In this document: in pieces, positions 53,008-60,203 of the stretch | How the letters are laid out: the number at the start of each line of letters is the position of its first letter | Numbering within the stretch: position 1 is the stretch's first letter | Assembly: GCF_900290235.1 (NCBI RefSeq) | Contig: NZ_OLMK01000007.1 | Location: forward strand, 1 to 64,000 | Source: Streptomyces sp. MA5143a | GTDB taxonomy: Bacteria > Actinomycetota > Actinomycetes > Streptomycetales > Streptomycetaceae | DNA length: 64,000 nucleotides | Direction of reading: 5' to 3' | Made by a program: the position numbers and the translations under genes | Notes under the pieces: model-generated | Database searches by the model: none | What the model was told of the DNA's origin: nothing | The model's input: the letters and a program-made list of their open reading frames with translations, nothing else

Positions 53008-54171
53008 ATGGACGCGCACGAGGAACCCGGCGTGGCCGGGGCCGGCGTGACGACCGGGGTGCTCGCGCGCAGGCTCGGCATCTCGCCCACCACCCTGCGC
53101 TCATGGGACCGCCGCTACGGGCTGGGACCGGCTACCAGGGTCGAGGGCCGGCATCGGCGCTGGACGGCCGAGGACGTCGCGATGGTGCGGGAGATGTGCC
53201 GCCTGACCGCCGAGGGCCTTCCCCCGGCGGAGGCGGCCCGTACCGCCAAGGCCCAGGCGGCCCGTACCGCCAAGGCCCGGGCGACCCGGACCGGCGCCCC
53301 GGCGGCCCCCGTCCCCGTCCCCGCCCCCGCCGCTCCGCCCGCAGGCCCGCCTCCCCGCCCCCTCGCACCGGTCGGGGAGCCGTGGACCCCGAGGGACGCG
53401 ACGCCCGTGGACGCGGCCCCCGTGCACCCGGCGGTCCCCGTGGGCGCGGCCGCCCCGGTGGACACGCCGTCCGTGGAGGACTCCCGCCGACGGGGCCGGG
53501 GGCTGGCCCGGGCGGCGGTCCGCATGGACGCCGAGGCCGTGCAGGAGCACATCACGGCGACCGTGGAGTCGTACGGCCTCCTGGCCGCGTGGGAGGAGGT
53601 CCTCATCCCGACGCTGCGGTACGTGGGGCGCAGATGGGAGTCCTCCGAGGACCGGTACGTGGAAGTGGAGCACCTCCTGTCCTGGCACATCTCCGTGGCC
53701 CTCCGCCACGCCTACGCGCGCGCCGCGGCCCGGAACAGAGCCGCCGACACCCGCCCCGTCCTGCTGGCGTGCCTGCCGGGCGAACAGCACACCCTCCCGC
53801 TGGAGGCGCTCACCGCCGTACTGGCGGAGCGCGGCCGACGCGTCCTGATGCTGGGCGGCTCGGTGCCGGTCGAGGCACTGGAGGCCACGGTGCGGCGGGT
53901 CGCCCCGGCTGCCGTGGCCCTGTGGTCGCAGTCCCGGAGCACCGCGGACCTCCCCCTCGCCCGGCACCTCGCCGCGATCCGTTGGGGCATCCACGGCGCC
54001 CGCACCCGCAGCCACGTCCTGCTGTGTGGTCCGGGATGGGGCCGACGCTCCGATCCCGACCTCCCGCGCCCCCTCGGACTGACCGACGCCGTCCGGATCA
54101 TGACGTCGGTCGGCCGCCCCGGCGAGGACACGCCGACGGCGGGCCAGGGGCAGGCACAGGAGTCCGGGTGA
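53008..54171 (+). CDS. MerR regulator with cobalamin-binding domain (LitR/CarH-like)
   Basis: The 387-residue protein has a MerR helix-turn-helix (TTGVLARRLGISPTTLRSWDRRYGL), a long Ala/Pro linker with ARTAKAQ repeats, a four-helix B12-binding bundle with W-ESSEDRYVEV-EH (CarH has W-x9-EH; here one residue more) and a Rossmann-like domain with GEQHTLPLEAL, where His would be the lower axial ligand. CarH/LitR proteins use adenosylcobalamin as a light sensor and repress in the dark. GGAGG with spacing 6 supports ATG 53008. The altered spacing and the non-glycine after ExHxx leave true B12 binding to be tested. Confidence 0.82.
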   Translation: MDAHEEPGVAGAGVTTGVLARRLGISPTTLRSWDRRYGLGPATRVEGRHRRWTAEDVAMVREMCRLTAEGLPPAEAARTAKAQAARTAKARATRTGAPAAPVPVPAPAAPPAGPPPRPLAPVGEPWTPRDATPVDAAPVHPAVPVGAAAPVDTPSVEDSRRRGRGLARAAVRMDAEAVQEHITATVESYGLLAAWEEVLIPTLRYVGRRWESSEDRYVEVEHLLSWHISVALRHAYARAAARNRAADTRPVLLACLPGEQHTLPLEALTAVLAERGRRVLMLGGSVPVEALEATVRRVAPAAVALWSQSRSTADLPLARHLAAIRWGIHGARTRSHVLLCGPGWGRRSDPDLPRPLGLTDAVRIMTSVGRPGEDTPTAGQGQAQESG

Positions 54172-54203
54172 TCCGCGCCGAGGTCCGTGCCGGCATCGGT
54201 ACG

Positions 54204-54255
54204 ACTCGGTACACGCACTCGGTACACGGACTCGGCACACGCACTCGGAGCGTGC
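54204..54255. promoter_or_regulatory. Four 13-bp direct repeats carrying TACA: B12-regulator operator candidate
   Basis: ACTCGGTACACGC, ACTCGGTACACGG, ACTCGGCACACGC and ACTCGGAGCGTGC follow one another with an exact 13-bp period; a partial unit precedes them. CarH operators consist of direct repeats containing TACA. The array sits about 100-150 bp upstream of the small membrane protein gene, downstream of the regulator gene itself. Confidence 0.6.
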
Positions 54256-54353
54256 AAGCGGTGCGCGCATCCGGAGACGCTCCCGGCGCGGAAGAAAAGG
54301 TGCGATACATCCTCGAATGAGATCCTCCCTCCCCCCCCAGAGGAGTGCTCATC

Positions 54354-54563
54354 ATGGCCAAGAAGTCGCAGGAGACGGGCGCCCGGAGCGAGCAGTTGCC
54401 TCCGCCCGAGGAGACCCCCGCAGCCGAGGGCTCGACGGCCGAGGCCCACCAGGAACGACCGGACGGCGGCATCTGGGAGCACCCGCACCTGTGGCTGTTC
54501 CTGATCGCGCTCGGCGCTGCGCTGTTCGCCGCGTTCTTCCTCGTCCGCGTGATCACCCTGTGA
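54354..54563 (+). CDS. Small single-helix membrane protein
   Basis: The 69-residue protein has a charged, Glu/Pro-rich N-terminal 45 residues and one C-terminal membrane helix (LWLFLIALGAALFAAFFLVRVI). AGGAG eight bases before ATG 54354 is strong. It is the first gene after the 13-bp repeat array and so a likely member of the light/B12 regulon. The family is not recognised. Confidence 0.75.
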   Translation: MAKKSQETGARSEQLPPPEETPAAEGSTAEAHQERPDGGIWEHPHLWLFLIALGAALFAAFFLVRVITL

Positions 54564-54571
54564 GCGGGGTG

Positions 54572-54591
54572 GGCGCGCGGGCCCGCGCGCC
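54572..54591. terminator. Perfect inverted repeat after the small membrane protein gene
   Basis: GGCGCGCGGG directly abuts its complement CCCGCGCGCC, 9 bp beyond the stop codon, between convergent coding remnants. A loop of three to four bases would leave an eight-pair stem. Confidence 0.6.
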
Positions 54592-54607
54592 GACCCGGAG
54601 GGTGGCC

Positions 54608-54790
54608 TCAGCGAGGCCTCGCGGAGACTCCCCGCTCTGCCGCCCAGGCGCACAGCGCGGCCTCGGCTTCCTCGCGGGAGACGGGGCCGCGGTCGACGTG
54701 GAGTTGCTGGAGGTGGCGGATGGCCGCCCCTACCGTGCGGCCCTGGGGTATGCCGAGCAGGGCGACGGCCAGTCCTCCCGCGGACCGCTG
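54608..54790 (-). pseudogene. C-terminal fragment resembling a tRNA nucleotidyltransferase/HD protein
   Basis: The frame read from about 54790 gives GLAVALLGIPQGRTVGAAIRHLQQL followed by DRGPVSREEAEAALCAWAAERG, matching the C-terminal signature of CCA-adding/poly(A)-polymerase-type proteins (LLG-PPGP-VG-AL-HL). No N-terminal part is present: upstream the same frame is not protein-like and the strand is occupied by the end of the next reading frame. It is an isolated gene tail, apparently left by a deletion or rearrangement. Confidence 0.5.
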
Positions 54791-55071
54791 AAGTCCGAGG
54801 TGTGCACCGGGCCCCATTCCCTGACGCCGGCCCGCCACAGGGCGGCGGTCTGATCCCCGTCGCCGCCCCAGAAGTCCGCTTCCACATGGGTTACCGGCCC
54901 GCCCCGCGACAGGTCACGCAGGAGGCGTGGCAGATCAGCGCGGAACCCGGTGGTGAGCGGCAGCAGCCCCAGACGTTGCGCGAGCGGGGCGACCACCGCC
55001 CCCGTCACCCCTTCGGCCCAGCGCCGCATGCGGTCGAAGTCGCTGATGGCAGCGTCGAGTCGGTAGGACAT
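54730..55071 (-). CDS. Truncated hypothetical protein joined to a foreign gene end
   Basis: The 113-residue frame begins MSYRLDAAISDFDRMRRWAEG and is convincing up to WGPVHTSDFSGPREDWP; the last 11 residues, out of phase with the fragment beneath, are not. Recurrent HVEADFWGGDGDQTAALWRAG marks it as one of the conserved small Streptomyces proteins of unknown role, normally some 25-30 residues longer as far as I recall. The break coincides with the start of the nucleotidyltransferase-like fragment. Confidence 0.5.
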   Translation of the reverse strand: MSYRLDAAISDFDRMRRWAEGVTGAVVAPLAQRLGLLPLTTGFRADLPRLLRDLSRGGPVTHVEADFWGGDGDQTAALWRAGVREWGPVHTSDFSGPREDWPSPCSAYPRAAR

Positions 55072-55103
55072 CGAAAGCACGGTAACGCGTGCCGGCGCGG
55101 GAC

Positions 55104-55670
55104 TCAGTCCCGGGAGCGCAGGAGGGCGGGCGTGGGTGCGGGGTCCTGGCCGGGGGTGAGTGCCGCCTGGCTCGCGCGGCGGCGGGCGGCCAGGGCCTCG
55201 TGGGCCGCCTCGCGGGGGTGGCGGCGCCGCCAGTACGGGTTGTCGTGGGGCAGCTTGCTCGACACCCGGCCGTACATGCCGAAGCAGGCGATGAGCAGCC
55301 CCATCGCGAAGCTGAACATGACGTTGGACATGCCGAAGTCCAGCACGTTGGCGGGGCGGTCCAGGACGAAGAGGTGGAGGAAGCCGCTGAGCAGGAACAG
55401 CGTGCCGACGGTCATGTTGAGCGTGGACGCGAAGTTGCCGCCGACCACGGCACCGCCGATCAGGGCGAGGCCCACGACGACCGAGATCAGGCTGAGCACC
55501 CCGTTGGTGGACATCCCGGAGATCCGGGTCCCGTCCGTGTCGAAGGGAGTGAGTCGGTCCGCGAAGCCCAGACAGCCGAAGACCAGCAGGATGACACCGC
55601 ACAGGCCGGCCCCGTACCGGTACACCCGGGCCAGCCGGTGGTCGACGGGGAGTTCGTCGCGAATCCTCAT
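55104..55670 (-). CDS. DUF4383 membrane protein
   Basis: The 188-residue protein has four membrane helices and the DUF4383 core: FLLSGFLHLFVLDRPANVLDFGMSNVMFSFAMGLLIACFG. A basic, Arg-rich C-terminal tail of about 50 residues follows. AGGAG seven bases before ATG 55670 fixes the start. Family members are common in stress- or light-linked actinobacterial loci without known function. It is divergent from the photolyase gene; the 156-bp gap contains two ATACGG copies at 55754 and 55763. Confidence 0.87.
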   Translation of the reverse strand: MRIRDELPVDHRLARVYRYGAGLCGVILLVFGCLGFADRLTPFDTDGTRISGMSTNGVLSLISVVVGLALIGGAVVGGNFASTLNMTVGTLFLLSGFLHLFVLDRPANVLDFGMSNVMFSFAMGLLIACFGMYGRVSSKLPHDNPYWRRRHPREAAHEALAARRRASQAALTPGQDPAPTPALLRSRD

Positions 55671-55826
55671 GGCGCGTTTCTCCTCTGTGGCCGGAAGGGG
55701 CCCCTCCCGCGGCGGGGCGGGCTCCTGATCGTCTTTCGTCACCATTTCCCTGGATACGGGGCATACGGTTGCAGCGTCTTCCGGACGGACCCGGGGGACC
55801 AAGAGGGCGGAAGAGGAGACGTTGGT

Positions 55827-57326
55827 ATGGCCGTCCCCCACTGGCTGTTCGGCGACCAGCTCGGGCCGCACTTCCTGGCGGGGCGTTCCGACCCGCCCGT
55901 GGTGATGATCGAGGCCCGCTCGGTACTGCGGCGCCGCCGCTTCCACCGGGCCAAGGCCCACCTCGTGCTCTCCGCGATGCGCCACCGCGCCGCCGAACTC
56001 GGTGACCGGGTCCGCTACGTCCGCGCCGAGACCTACCGGGAGGGGCTGCGCGAGGCGGTCGGGGACGGCCCGGTGACGGTGCGTCACCCCACGTCGTACG
56101 CGGCCCTGCGGCTGGTGAGGTCACTGGAGTCGCAGGCGTCGGTGACCGTGCTGCCCGCGCGCGGGTTCCTCGTCACGCACGACGACTTCCGTGCCTGGGC
56201 CGACGGGCACGGGGGTCGGCGGCTGCGGCAGGAGGACTTCTACCGGTGGGTGCGGCGCTCCCACGACCTGCTGATGGACGGTGACCGTCCGGCGGGCGAC
56301 CGGTGGAACCACGACCACGACAACCGCGAGCCCCCGCCGAAGGGGGCGCGCACCCTGGGCGCCCCGCCGCCCTACCGCCCGACGGAGGACGAGATCGACG
56401 ACGAGGTGCGCCGCGATCTCGACCGCTGGGAACGCGAGGGCTCCGTCGCGTTCGTCGGCCGGGACGGACCCCGCCTGTTCCCCGCCACCCGGCGTGAGGC
56501 GCTGGCCGCGCTGCGCCGGTTCGTCGAGCACCGGCTGGCCGGCTTCGGCCCGCACGAGGACGCGATGCTGGCGGGGGACCCGGTGATGAGCCACAGCCTG
56601 CTCTCGTCCTCCCTCAACCTCGGCCTGCTCGACCCGGCGGAGTGCGTGGAACGCGCCGAGGACGCGTGGCGGGCGGGGCGCGCCCCGGTCAACAGCGTGG
56701 AGGGATTCGTCCGCCAGGTCGCCGGCTGGCGCGAGTACGTCTGGCAGCTCTACTGGCACTTCGGCGAGGACTACCGCCACCGCAACGCCCTGCGGCACCA
56801 CGAGCCGCTCCCCGGGTGGTTCCTCGAGCTGGACGCGGACGCGGTGCGGGCGCGCTGCCTGGCCACGGTGCTGGCCCAGGTGCGGGACACCGGATGGACG
56901 CACCACATCCCCCGGCTGATGCTGCTGGGCAGTCACGCCCTCCAGCGCGGCTGGGACCCGTCGGCGGTGACGGACTGGTTCCACCGCGGCTTCGTCGACG
57001 GCTACGACTGGGTGATGGTCCCCAATGTCGTCGGCATGTCGCAGTACGCCGACGGCGGCCGCATGACGACCAAGCCGTACACGTCCGGCGGCTCGTACGT
57101 GAACCGGATGAGCGATCTGTGCGGCGGATGCGTCTACCGGCCGGGCGAGCGGACCGGCGACCGGGCCTGCCCCTTCACCACCGGCTACTGGGCCTTCCTG
57201 CACCGGCACCGGGCCCGCCTGGAGCGCAACCCCCGGATGGCACAGCCGGTCCGCGGGCTGGACCGCCTGGCGGACCTGGACGAGGTACTCCACCGGGAAG
57301 CCGGCCGCGGCGACGCCCCACCCTGA
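55827..57326 (+). CDS. Iron-sulfur bacterial cryptochrome/(6-4) photolyase (PhrB/CryB type)
   Basis: The 499-residue flavoprotein begins with HWLFGDQLGPHFL, the photolyase-related N-terminal domain, and has the cluster cysteines C344, C432, C435 and C448. These keep the exact spacing of the [4Fe-4S] ligands of Agrobacterium PhrB (350, 438, 441, 454). The FAD region includes NSVEGFVRQVAGWREYVW and KPYTSGGSYVNRMSD. It should repair (6-4) photoproducts or act as a light sensor. GAGGAG eight bases before ATG 55827 sets the start; the longer frame upstream is antisense to DUF4383. Confidence 0.92.
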   Translation: MAVPHWLFGDQLGPHFLAGRSDPPVVMIEARSVLRRRRFHRAKAHLVLSAMRHRAAELGDRVRYVRAETYREGLREAVGDGPVTVRHPTSYAALRLVRSLESQASVTVLPARGFLVTHDDFRAWADGHGGRRLRQEDFYRWVRRSHDLLMDGDRPAGDRWNHDHDNREPPPKGARTLGAPPPYRPTEDEIDDEVRRDLDRWEREGSVAFVGRDGPRLFPATRREALAALRRFVEHRLAGFGPHEDAMLAGDPVMSHSLLSSSLNLGLLDPAECVERAEDAWRAGRAPVNSVEGFVRQVAGWREYVWQLYWHFGEDYRHRNALRHHEPLPGWFLELDADAVRARCLATVLAQVRDTGWTHHIPRLMLLGSHALQRGWDPSAVTDWFHRGFVDGYDWVMVPNVVGMSQYADGGRMTTKPYTSGGSYVNRMSDLCGGCVYRPGERTGDRACPFTTGYWAFLHRHRARLERNPRMAQPVRGLDRLADLDEVLHREAGRGDAPP

Positions 57327-57400
57327 CGACTGCGACCCCGGCCGCCCGGCAGGTCCCTCGGCCCCGCGGATCCGCCCTGGACGCAAGCCGGTGGCGTCGC

Positions 57401-58408
57401 CTACGGCCGCAGAGGAAGGCCCGTCGGCGCCCCCCTCGCGGCCTCGGGCGAGGTCGCCGCGCGGAGTTCGCTGGGCGGCATGCCGTACGCGGTGCGAAAG
57501 GCCCGGGTGAAGTCGGCGGGGCGGGGGAAGCCCCAGCGGGCGGCGACGGAGTGGATGGGCTCGGCGCGCAGCGCCGGGTCGGCGAGGTCGCGGCGGGCGC
57601 GCTCCAGCCGCTGGTCGCGGATGTACGCGGCGACACCGACGCCCTCGGCGCGGAAGAGGGCGTACAGACGGCTGCGGGAGACGTGGTGGGCGGCGGCGAT
57701 CGCGGCGGGGGTCAGTTCCGGGTCCGCGAGATGACGGCGGACGAACGCCTTGATCCGCAGCATCAGCGTGCGGTCGTAGGCCTCCGCCGGCATCAGCGGA
57801 TCGGCGTCCAGCGTGTGCGCGAAGGCGGCGGTGACCAGGTCGGCGACGACGGTGCCCAGCCGGGGGGCGTCCTGCGGCTGGTACGGGCCGGTGTCCGCGG
57901 TCAGGTTCACCAGGAACTGCGACAGCAGGGCGCCGACGCCCTCACGGCCCGATATCGGCCGCCCCACCGCCTGATCGGCCCGGCCCGGGGGCAGCGCCAC
58001 CAGCGCCCGGGGGATCTCCACGCCGACGATGGTCACCGGATCGGAGCCGGTGAAGACGTCCCACGACCGCGACGAACTGTTGACGTGGATGTCGCTGAGC
58101 CGGTACGTGACCTCCTGTCTGCCCCAGGTGGCCCTGCCCTCTCCGCGCAGCAGCAGGGACAGGTGGTAGACCTCGGGGTCGGACTGGCGGACGAGCCTCG
58201 GCGTCCGGCGGAAGACCAGCGAGTCGAACGTCGCCGGCCACACCATCACGTCACCCAGCGCGATCAGCCGCTGGTGCACGCGGTAGTCCGCCGCGCGGTC
58301 ACTGGACAGGTCCAGCGGAGCATGCGTGCGGCCCATGCGTTCCGTCCACGCGTCGAACCGGTCACCCTCAGGCAGATCCAGGGAGCGGAACACCGACTCT
58401 GGCAACAT
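57401..58408 (-). CDS. AraC family regulator (AraC-binding-like domain)
   Basis: The 335-residue protein has an N-terminal AraC-binding-like domain (SDPEVYHLSLLLRGEGRATWGRQEV) and a C-terminal AraC DNA-binding domain with two helix-turn-helix motifs (TPAAIAAAHHVSRSRLYALFRAEG and IHSVAARWGFPRPADFTRAFRTAYG). This is the architecture of XylS/FeaR-like activators. The frame opens with TTG 58420; ATG 58408 is preferred, though neither has a clear ribosome site. Its target is unknown; it converges on the photolyase gene. Confidence 0.88.
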   Translation of the reverse strand: MLPESVFRSLDLPEGDRFDAWTERMGRTHAPLDLSSDRAADYRVHQRLIALGDVMVWPATFDSLVFRRTPRLVRQSDPEVYHLSLLLRGEGRATWGRQEVTYRLSDIHVNSSSRSWDVFTGSDPVTIVGVEIPRALVALPPGRADQAVGRPISGREGVGALLSQFLVNLTADTGPYQPQDAPRLGTVVADLVTAAFAHTLDADPLMPAEAYDRTLMLRIKAFVRRHLADPELTPAAIAAAHHVSRSRLYALFRAEGVGVAAYIRDQRLERARRDLADPALRAEPIHSVAARWGFPRPADFTRAFRTAYGMPPSELRAATSPEAARGAPTGLPLRP

Positions 58409-58468
58409 CGCCGCAGTCAATCACAGGGCCCCGAACCGGCGGAGCGGGCCCTCGTCCGCCGACACGGC

Positions 58469-59033
58469 CTACGCCGAACCGCGCGCGTCGGCGTACGCGG
58501 TGAGGAGCGGCTGGAAGAACCCCGTCTCCCGGGGGGTTCGCCAGCGGACGTCCTCGAAGCCCGCGTCGGACACCAGGCCGGCCAGCCGGTCGGACCGCAG
58601 CGCCCCGCACGATCGTCCGCTGTCCGCCGCCCTCCGGCAGACGCACCTGCGGAGGCCTCGACGGGGGCCGCTCCCGCAGGAGTTCGTCGTACGGGCGGGT
58701 GCTGAGCAGCAGTCGGCCGCCCGGGCGCAGCACGCGCCGCATGTCGGCGGCGGCGGTGACCACGGGCACCGACCGTCGGACGCCCTCCCGAGCGGCGCGG
58801 GCGGCGGCACGGGCACTGAGATCGGTTCCGACGACGCGATGCCCGCGCAGCGCAAGACCTACCGCCTGGGTGCCGATGCCGCACGAACGGTCCAGCACCA
58901 CCGCCCGCTCGCGCCCCAGCAGGGCGTCCAGCGCCTCCCCCTGACGGCGGACACTCGCCTCCCAGTCCGCGTAGAGCAGGTGGTAGTCGTCGGCCAGTTC
59001 GTCGTAGAAGCGACCCACCGGGGTCTTGGACAT
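58469..59033 (-). pseudogene. Decayed SAM-dependent methyltransferase
   Basis: The N-terminal part MSKTPVGRFYDELADDYHLLY, with motif I DRSCGIGTQAVGLALRG, is intact from ATG 59033. The segment between VVTAAADMR and RVLRPGGRLLLSTRP is missing about 30 residues. After QVRLPEGGGQRT the frame is lost, and the true end, LAGLVSDAGFEDVRWRTPRETGFFQPLL, continues in another frame to 58469. Two internal deletions and a frameshift make activity unlikely. The family is the glycine/sarcosine N-methyltransferase-like group. Confidence 0.8.
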
Positions 59034-59113
59034 GAACCGGGGTCAGGCCGTGTCCGACGATTCCCATCCGCCTCGCGACGCCGTGCGCGCTCCCCCCGAG
59101 CACGCCGACGGCG

Positions 59114-60064
59114 TCAGGTCAGCACCTCGGCGATCGCCGAGATCGCCCCCGGTCCCACCCGGCAGCATCCCCCGATCAGCCGGGCCCCGCCGGTGCGCCA
59201 GCCCTCGACCTCAGCCGCGGTGAACCGGGACCGGCCGGTCCACTCCCGGGCGGACGCGTCCCAGGCCTCGCCGCTGTTCGGGTAGACCACCACCGGCTTG
59301 CCGGTGACCCGGGCCGCCGTCGCCACCGCCGCGTCGACGTCCTCCGGGGCGCAGCAGTTCACGCCCACCGCGACGACCTCCTCGGCGTCGGCGGCCAGGG
59401 CGAACGCCTCCTCCAGCGGCTGGCCTGCCCGCGTCCGCTCCCCGGTCACGGTGTAGGACAGCCACGCCGGCACCCCGAGCCCGCGCACGGCCCGCAGCAG
59501 CGCCTCGGCCTCGTCGGCGTCGGGCACCGTCTCCAGGGCGAGGACGTCGGGCGCGGCGGCGGCCAGCACCTCCAGCCGCGGCCGGTGGAACCGCTCCAGC
59601 TCGGCGACGCTCAGTCCGTACCGCCCCCGGTACTCGGAGCCGTCCGCGAGCATCGCCCCGTACGGGCCGACCGAGGCCGCCACCCACAGGGGCCGCGCGA
59701 CGCCCTTCGCCCGCGCCTGCCGGGCCGCGTCGCGGGCCAACTCCACGCTGAGGCCGAGGAGTTCGGTGGCCCGCCCGGTGTCGATGCCGCGCTTGGCGAA
59801 GCCCTCGAAGGTGGCCTGGTAGCTGGAGGTGATCGCCACGTCGGCGCCCGCCTCGAAGTAGGCGAGGTGGGCCTCCGTGATCGCCTCCGGCCGCTCGGCG
59901 AGCAGCCGGGCCGACCACAGCTCGTCGCTCAGGTCGTGGCCGGCCGATTCGAGCTGGTTGGACATGCCGCCGTCGAGGACGAGGGCGCCGGCGGCGAGCG
60001 CCTCGCCGAGGGCGGAGGACGGGACGGAGGAGGGGGAGGGGCTCCCCGGGGCGTTGCTGGTCAT
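59114..60064 (-). CDS. mmuM: Homocysteine S-methyltransferase
   Basis: The 316-residue protein has the zinc ligands of the family: GVNCC near residue 236 and GGCCR near the C-terminus, plus the start LVLDGGMSNQLE. It transfers a methyl group from S-methylmethionine (or SAM) to homocysteine, forming methionine. The ATG at 60064 begins shortly before the family domain; no ribosome site is visible and GATTAC lies about ten bases upstream, so the transcript may be leaderless. It is divergent from an amino acid permease, the usual MmuM/MmuP pairing. Confidence 0.9.
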   Translation of the reverse strand: MTSNAPGSPSPSSVPSSALGEALAAGALVLDGGMSNQLESAGHDLSDELWSARLLAERPEAITEAHLAYFEAGADVAITSSYQATFEGFAKRGIDTGRATELLGLSVELARDAARQARAKGVARPLWVAASVGPYGAMLADGSEYRGRYGLSVAELERFHRPRLEVLAAAAPDVLALETVPDADEAEALLRAVRGLGVPAWLSYTVTGERTRAGQPLEEAFALAADAEEVVAVGVNCCAPEDVDAAVATAARVTGKPVVVYPNSGEAWDASAREWTGRSRFTAAEVEGWRTGGARLIGGCCRVGPGAISAIAEVLT

Positions 60065-60111
60065 ACGACGACGGTAATCGAGCCGCGGCCGTGCTCCCGA
60101 ACCGATTGTGT

Positions 60112-60158
60112 CCACCTTATGAACAGATTGACCACCATGTGGAACGCCGGGATACGAT
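60112..60158. promoter_or_regulatory. Promoter and paired direct repeats between mmuM and the permease
   Basis: CCACCTTATG (60112-60121) and CCACCATGTG (60132-60141) are repeats exactly 20 bp apart, two helical turns. TTGACC (60128-60133) overlaps the second copy and TACGAT (60153-60158) follows at 19 bp, giving a candidate permease promoter that a regulator bound to the repeats would cover. Confidence 0.45.
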
Positions 60159-60203
60159 CACGGCCCTCCCCGTCCCACCCCTCCCCATCCCCAGGGAACC
60201 GCC

